Positions 59,926-64,000 of a stretch of 64,000 nt of DNA are shown here, piece by piece. The notes beneath the pieces are model-generated. The model saw only the letters and a program-made list of their open reading frames with translations. It had not been told where the DNA came from and did no database searches. Position 1 is the first letter of the stretch. Each line of letters opens with the position of its first letter. A program made the position numbers and the translations under genes. This stretch comes from Escarpia spicata (Eukaryota; Annelida; Polychaeta; Sabellida; Siboglinidae). The stretch is taken from positions 18,057,019 to 18,121,018 of the forward strand of contig OZ023208.1 of assembly GCA_963995525.1 (NCBI GenBank), given 5' to 3'.

Positions 59926-60360
59926 CACTTATGACACACACTCGCATCAGGTCGATCCTTTCCATGCATTCAGAGCATGTTTACAAGGATAGCTTTTGGG
60001 TCGAAACAAGTGTCAGAATGAGTTATTGTGCAATATTCCGACGTAATACAAACACTAGTCATCATAGAGGAAAAAGCAGTTATCTTACGGTTCCACATTA
60101 ATTGAATTTTATTCAAAAAACAAATGTGAATGGGCCTACAAGTCGAGCTTGGGCTCATTTTGAGAATAATTATATAAAATGCAACCAACGGGAGATAATC
60201 TACACCAATAAACATACAGGCCTGTACATGGCAAACAGATATCGTATCCAGCTACAGAAAGTAACATGTATAATCTCATAATATCACTAGAATATCGATA
60301 TATGAAGCAGGAGTTGTACAATTTATCATAACAACTTAAATCAGCCAGTGAATTTCCGCT

Positions 60361-60444
60361 GGTGCCGCTAGCTCGGTGGGTAGGCGTGTTGGTTTCTTGC
60401 TATTTATTTTATAATCGGGCGATGCCGGTTCAATCCTGACACCA
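60361..60444 (+). repeat. tRNA-like sequence in left arm
   Basis: Has an A box (tagctcggtggg), a B box (ggttcaatcc) and a nearly pairing acceptor (ggtgccg with tgacacc), then A. The middle is too long and AT-rich for a canonical anticodon arm, so it is tRNA-derived rather than a functional tRNA. Confidence 0.55.
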
Positions 60445-60469
60445 TGCAAACCATTAATTTTCTTTACAC

Positions 60470-60780
60470 TTTTTTTTAAACGTTTTCACAAAGTAATATA
60501 AACCAAATCATTTAGTATACTATGACGCACTGTTTGTAATATAATAATTCACATATATAATTACAATATATTACCTACAATATATTTACAATTAATAAAT
60601 TATATATCCATTACATTATATTTGTCTGGATAAATAAAATGTAGAAACATCGTTATATAATGACCATATTTTCATTTTTGTGGCGAATAAATAATTACTA
60701 CAAAAATAAAATTATTTACAAACAGTGCATTATAGTATAACATGATTTGGTTTATATTACTTCGTGAAAACATAAACAAA
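60470..60780. mobile_element. Small foldback element
   Basis: The left arm aagtaatataaaccaaatca and cactgtttgtaa is mirrored at 60705-60775 (tgatttggtttatattactt and ttacaaacagtgc). It is about 300 bp, AT-rich and non-coding. Confidence 0.75.
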
Positions 60781-63035
60781 AAAATGGGCCAAGTGGCCCT
60801 GAAGTCCTTTGGACTAATACGTGACCCCAGCTGACCAAATGAGTGATAAGTCGGAAACATTTTAACATTGTTTTCTTACATCCTTGTAAAGGTTTGGTAG
60901 GGTGCTTTGCACGGTTTCAAAAATTATGACTGCTACAAAAATTGGCGAAGTTATGGAGCATTGAACATGGTAGGGGTCAAAAAGTGAAAATGAAGAAAAC
61001 AGCTGTTGAAGTTTTACATTATATATGCAAATGGATCGCATGAAATTATTACATGCACAACATTCAAATGTGGCACAAAGTATGTAATATGTATGTTATG
61101 TTGCAATGATACACTGGAAGTACAAATGTGCTGCTACAAAGACTTATCAAGTTATGTCAGATTATGTCTTTATGTGTAAAACTAAGAGGACAGATTATTT
61201 GAGAGCAAAAGGTAGACTCACTGTTTGACACAGTTTAAAACCTACAGGCAACTGTCCAGTTTAACAGGGGTCTAGTGGCTTAATGCTGTCTGTTGACACA
61301 AACTACTGCCAGTGACCAATTACAGATTAGTCACAGTTTCCATCAAACAATAGCAGGCGGAGAATCTTAGCTCCACAACTGGGTGTAATACACAACCAGA
61401 TCCACCACTGATTCATGGTCAAGTAGATTAGCTCAATGCACCAACTAAGACAATACACAACACTGGGAGTGACAGTGTCCAGAGTGAGGCCTAAGCAGTG
61501 TCCTCATTGCTGAATAGATCAATTAAACCTGCCAAATGGGTGACATTCTGCACAAGTGTTCATTAATCCTTAGTGATTGTTCAGAACACCAGACTGACCA
61601 CATACCTAAACAAAGCGAATGTAATAGGTGAAGAACAGGCAGTGTTCAGATATGGGTATTGGTTGAATTGTATTTGTCTCGAAGCAAAAGGCTTTATTGT
61701 GCCTTCATCGATTATAAGAAAGCATTTGATTTAGTAGACTGGTCCTCACTGTGGTTTAAGATAATTTCATGCGGTATTAATGGTAATGTGTTGAAAGTTG
61801 TATACAATATGTTCAAAAATGCTAAATCATGTATAAATCAGGGCCAGGCTGTGTCAGCCTTCTTCTCATGTGATGTAGAGGTATGGCAAGTAGAAAACTT
61901 GTGTCCTTTGTTATTTGCTATTTACCTGAATAATTGTGAACACTGTTAGTCACAATTATAACGGACTTGACATGGCAGCTGGTGAAATTTACAACAACCT
62001 TAGTGATGATGATGTAGAAAATGTATGTTCTACTATATGCTGATGACACTAGAATGATTCAATCAAATACAGATTTCTTGCTTGTGTATAGCGGAACTAT
62101 GTCAACTCTTCTAATGGTTGAAATTTGGTTGTTTCAGGTGTCAACTATATTGTGAATCTGTAATTATTAGTCTATATTGATACAATTGATTTACACAGTA
62201 CCATGTCGACACAAGGCATAGCAAGCGTAAACAGAACAGTAGAATGCATTTGGTATCAATAAAGTGTAGGATATTTCACTCTATAGTTGTCTAGAATATT
62301 AATTTTCTATGTTTGTCACCTACAGGTTTCTACAGACAATACATCTTTAACAAATAGACAACACAGTCACACCATTTTATAATAATTAAATGAACATAAA
62401 AATATACACAACTTGCAATTATAGAAAATCAATAGTTTTGAAGATAAAAAGTGTTAGGCAACTGTTCAGTCTAACAGGGGTCAAGTGGGTCTACTCTGTG
62501 TGGGCCCTGTGACCAATTAAAGATTAGTCAAGGTCTCAATGGAAGAATAGCACTAGGCTGCAGAGTTTAGTCATGCTGCTGGCTTTCTGGCACATTAAAC
62601 AAAATCTACTGTTGGGGGTGGTCTCAAGGGCCCTTCTCAAAACCACATCACTAGATAATGTAAAACTTTTGCACTTTGGGGGCCCCTTGGGTGCCCTTAG
62701 AATGATTCAATCAAATACAGATTTCTTGTATATAGTGGCAGCACCCTAAGATACATCTATGCAAAATTAGAAAAAAAGTTGCTGAACAGTTTTGGAAAAA
62801 ATAGGCAAAATGTTAAATTGTTACCAGTTTTGGGGTCCTTGGAGGCCCTAGGGAGCCCTTAAAATGATTAAATCAAATACAGATTTCTCGTGCATAGTGG
62901 CAGTGCCCTAAGATGTCTATGCAAAATTAGAGAAAAAGTTGCTGAACGGTTTCTGAGATATGGCAGCTAACAGCGGACGGCGGACGCAGAGTGATGGCAA
63001 TAGTCCCTTGGACCTTCGGCCTAAAAAGTTTTTAA
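60780..63035. mobile_element. Large dispersed repeat A, copy 2 (contains decayed LINE RT)
   Basis: Same element as 41062-43165, same orientation. A 96-codon plus frame at 61659-61949 reads LYCAFIDYKKAFDLVDWSSL, then KVVYNMFKNAKSCI and NLCPLLFAIYLN, a degenerate CR1/L2-like RT core. It includes about 120 bp near 62580-62700 that copy 1 lacks. Confidence 0.82.
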
Positions 63036-63052
63036 AAAATCAATGGTTTGCG

Positions 63053-63136
63053 TGGTGTCAGGATTGAACCGGCGTCACCCGATTGTAAATTAAATGACAA
63101 GAAACCAACGCGCTTACCCACTGGGCTAGCGGCACC
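63053..63136 (-). repeat. tRNA-like sequence in right arm
   Basis: Inverted counterpart of 60361-60444, with A box tagcccagtggg and B box ggttcaatcc on the minus strand. Both tRNA-like units face inward. Confidence 0.55.
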
Positions 63137-63599
63137 AGCGGAAACTCTCTGACTGATTTAAGTTGTTATGATAAATTGTACAACTCCTTCATATATCGAT
63201 ATTCTAGTGATATTATGAGATTATACACGTTACTTTCTGTAGCTGGATACAATATATGTTTGCTATGTATGTTTATTGGTGTAGATTATCTCCCGTTGGT
63301 TGCATTCGATATAATTATTCTCAAAACGAGCCCAAGCTCGGCAAAACCTAGTCGACTTGTAGGCCCATTTGCATTCGTTGTTTTGAATAAAATTTGATTC
63401 ATGTGGAACCGTACGATAACTGCTTGTTGCTCTATGATGACTAGTGTTTGTATTATGTCAGAATATTGCACAATAACTCATTCTGACGCTCGTTTCGACC
63501 CAAAAGCTATACTTGTAAACATGCATGGAATGCATGGAAAGGGTCGGCCTGATGCGAGTTTGAGTCATAAGATAAGGAGGGTCTAAATTCCAGGCAAGT

Positions 63600-63830
63600 G
63601 CCACAAATTGAAACCGAAAGTTTCAGAGCTGTGTACAAGTTTCTCTTTAAAGGGAAATCTCTCTGATATGGATGCTATGACATGCACACTTTGATGTTGA
63701 GTAGCTTTGTGTCTTCTTTTTTTCTTTCTTCTCTTTCTCGTGTTGGTGTTATTACATGTATACCTATGGAACTTTCCTTATATTAAGGACTGAGTCCAAA
63801 ATAAACTTATCTATCTATCTTATCAGCAAT
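63600..63830 (+). mobile_element. LINE 3' end with TATC tail
   Basis: Non-coding sequence ends aaggactgagtccaaaataa then acttatctatctatct, a common 3' end of invertebrate non-LTR elements. No ORF remains. Confidence 0.55.
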
Positions 63831-64000
63831 GGATCTAGTGTTCTAATTAGGTGAAATAAAACAAAAAAATTATTTATTAGAGCACATACTATCTGGTTGC
63901 ATGATGAAGTGCTTCAATGCTGAATCAATCAGTACATGTAGCCATTGTTGGCCTACACTGCACAAAGTTTATCACTTGACTCGAGTTGAGAACAATATTT

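Larger units (their letters stand above)
59930..63569. mobile_element. Composite structure bounded by 530-bp inverted arms
   Basis: The arm 59930-60457 is the reverse complement of 63041-63569 at high similarity (tttgggtcgaaac, tctagtgatattatgagatt and cgggagataatctacacc in mirrored order). Between the arms lie a foldback (60470-60780) and copy 2 of repeat A (60780-63035). It could be a long-TIR DNA element that captured a LINE-bearing repeat, or an inverted duplication. No transposase is visible. Confidence 0.7.

Noticed and set aside
60361..60444. Functional tRNA gene
   Set aside because: A and B boxes are present but the anticodon region is too long and AT-rich; a mirrored copy at 63053 points to a repeat-derived sequence.

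Overview
The window is animal nuclear DNA: intron-rich, AT-leaning, and full of transposon remnants, minisatellites and microsatellites. Coding exons are small (30 to 315 bp) and separated by introns of a few hundred bp up to about 3.5 kb. No bacterial, organellar or CRISPR-like features are visible. The repeats (CR1/L2- and RTE-like LINEs, Ty3/Gypsy elements, tRNA-headed SINEs, hAT-like and TTAA-type MITEs) fit a marine invertebrate, perhaps a lophotrochozoan or another non-vertebrate bilaterian. The sequence alone does not fix the species.

Two complete protein-coding genes could be assembled exon by exon, both on the minus strand. (1) A calpain-5/6-type gene, 15541-25881: 12 coding exons, 629 codons plus stop, with protease core, CBSW and C2 domains. 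All three catalytic triad positions appear substituted (Cys to Ser, His to Gln, Asn to Arg) while the reading frame and splice sites stay intact, so it reads as a pseudoenzyme rather than a pseudogene. (2) A FES/FER-family non-receptor tyrosine kinase gene, 35232-58310: 17 coding exons, 893 codons plus stop, with F-BAR, FX/coiled-coil, an extended linker, SH2 and a kinase domain keeping all catalytic residues. Phases match at every junction in both genes, which strongly supports the exon models.

Layout: 1-15000 is gene-poor. It holds a CR1-like LINE tail (682-870), a 5'-truncated LINE (999-2087), a rearranged Gypsy fragment (2104-3795), a minisatellite leading into an orphan laminin-G-like exon (4406-4540), a second Gypsy copy with a probable 3' LTR (6577-9158), a hAT-like element (10476-12656) and a SINE. 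15060-25890 is the calpain gene. 25890-33060 is intergenic, with microsatellites, an inverted pair of one repeat family, and a 408-bp TTAA foldback MITE. 33060-58340 is the FER gene with its probable 3' UTR; its introns carry minisatellites (69, 36, 32 and 44 bp periods), MITEs, a SINE and large dispersed repeats. 58340-64000 is repeat-rich, including a 3.6-kb structure bounded by 530-bp inverted arms with inward-facing tRNA-like sequences.

The most notable signals are the triad-dead calpain and a tandem duplication of the 3' end plus splice donor of the FER SH2 exon. The latter creates in-frame alternative donors at exact 57-bp steps that could lengthen the SH2 domain by 19 or 38 residues. 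Other points are a 30-nt FER microexon with a NAGNAG acceptor, a probable GC-AG calpain intron, and transposons inserted in a minisatellite or next to a splice donor.
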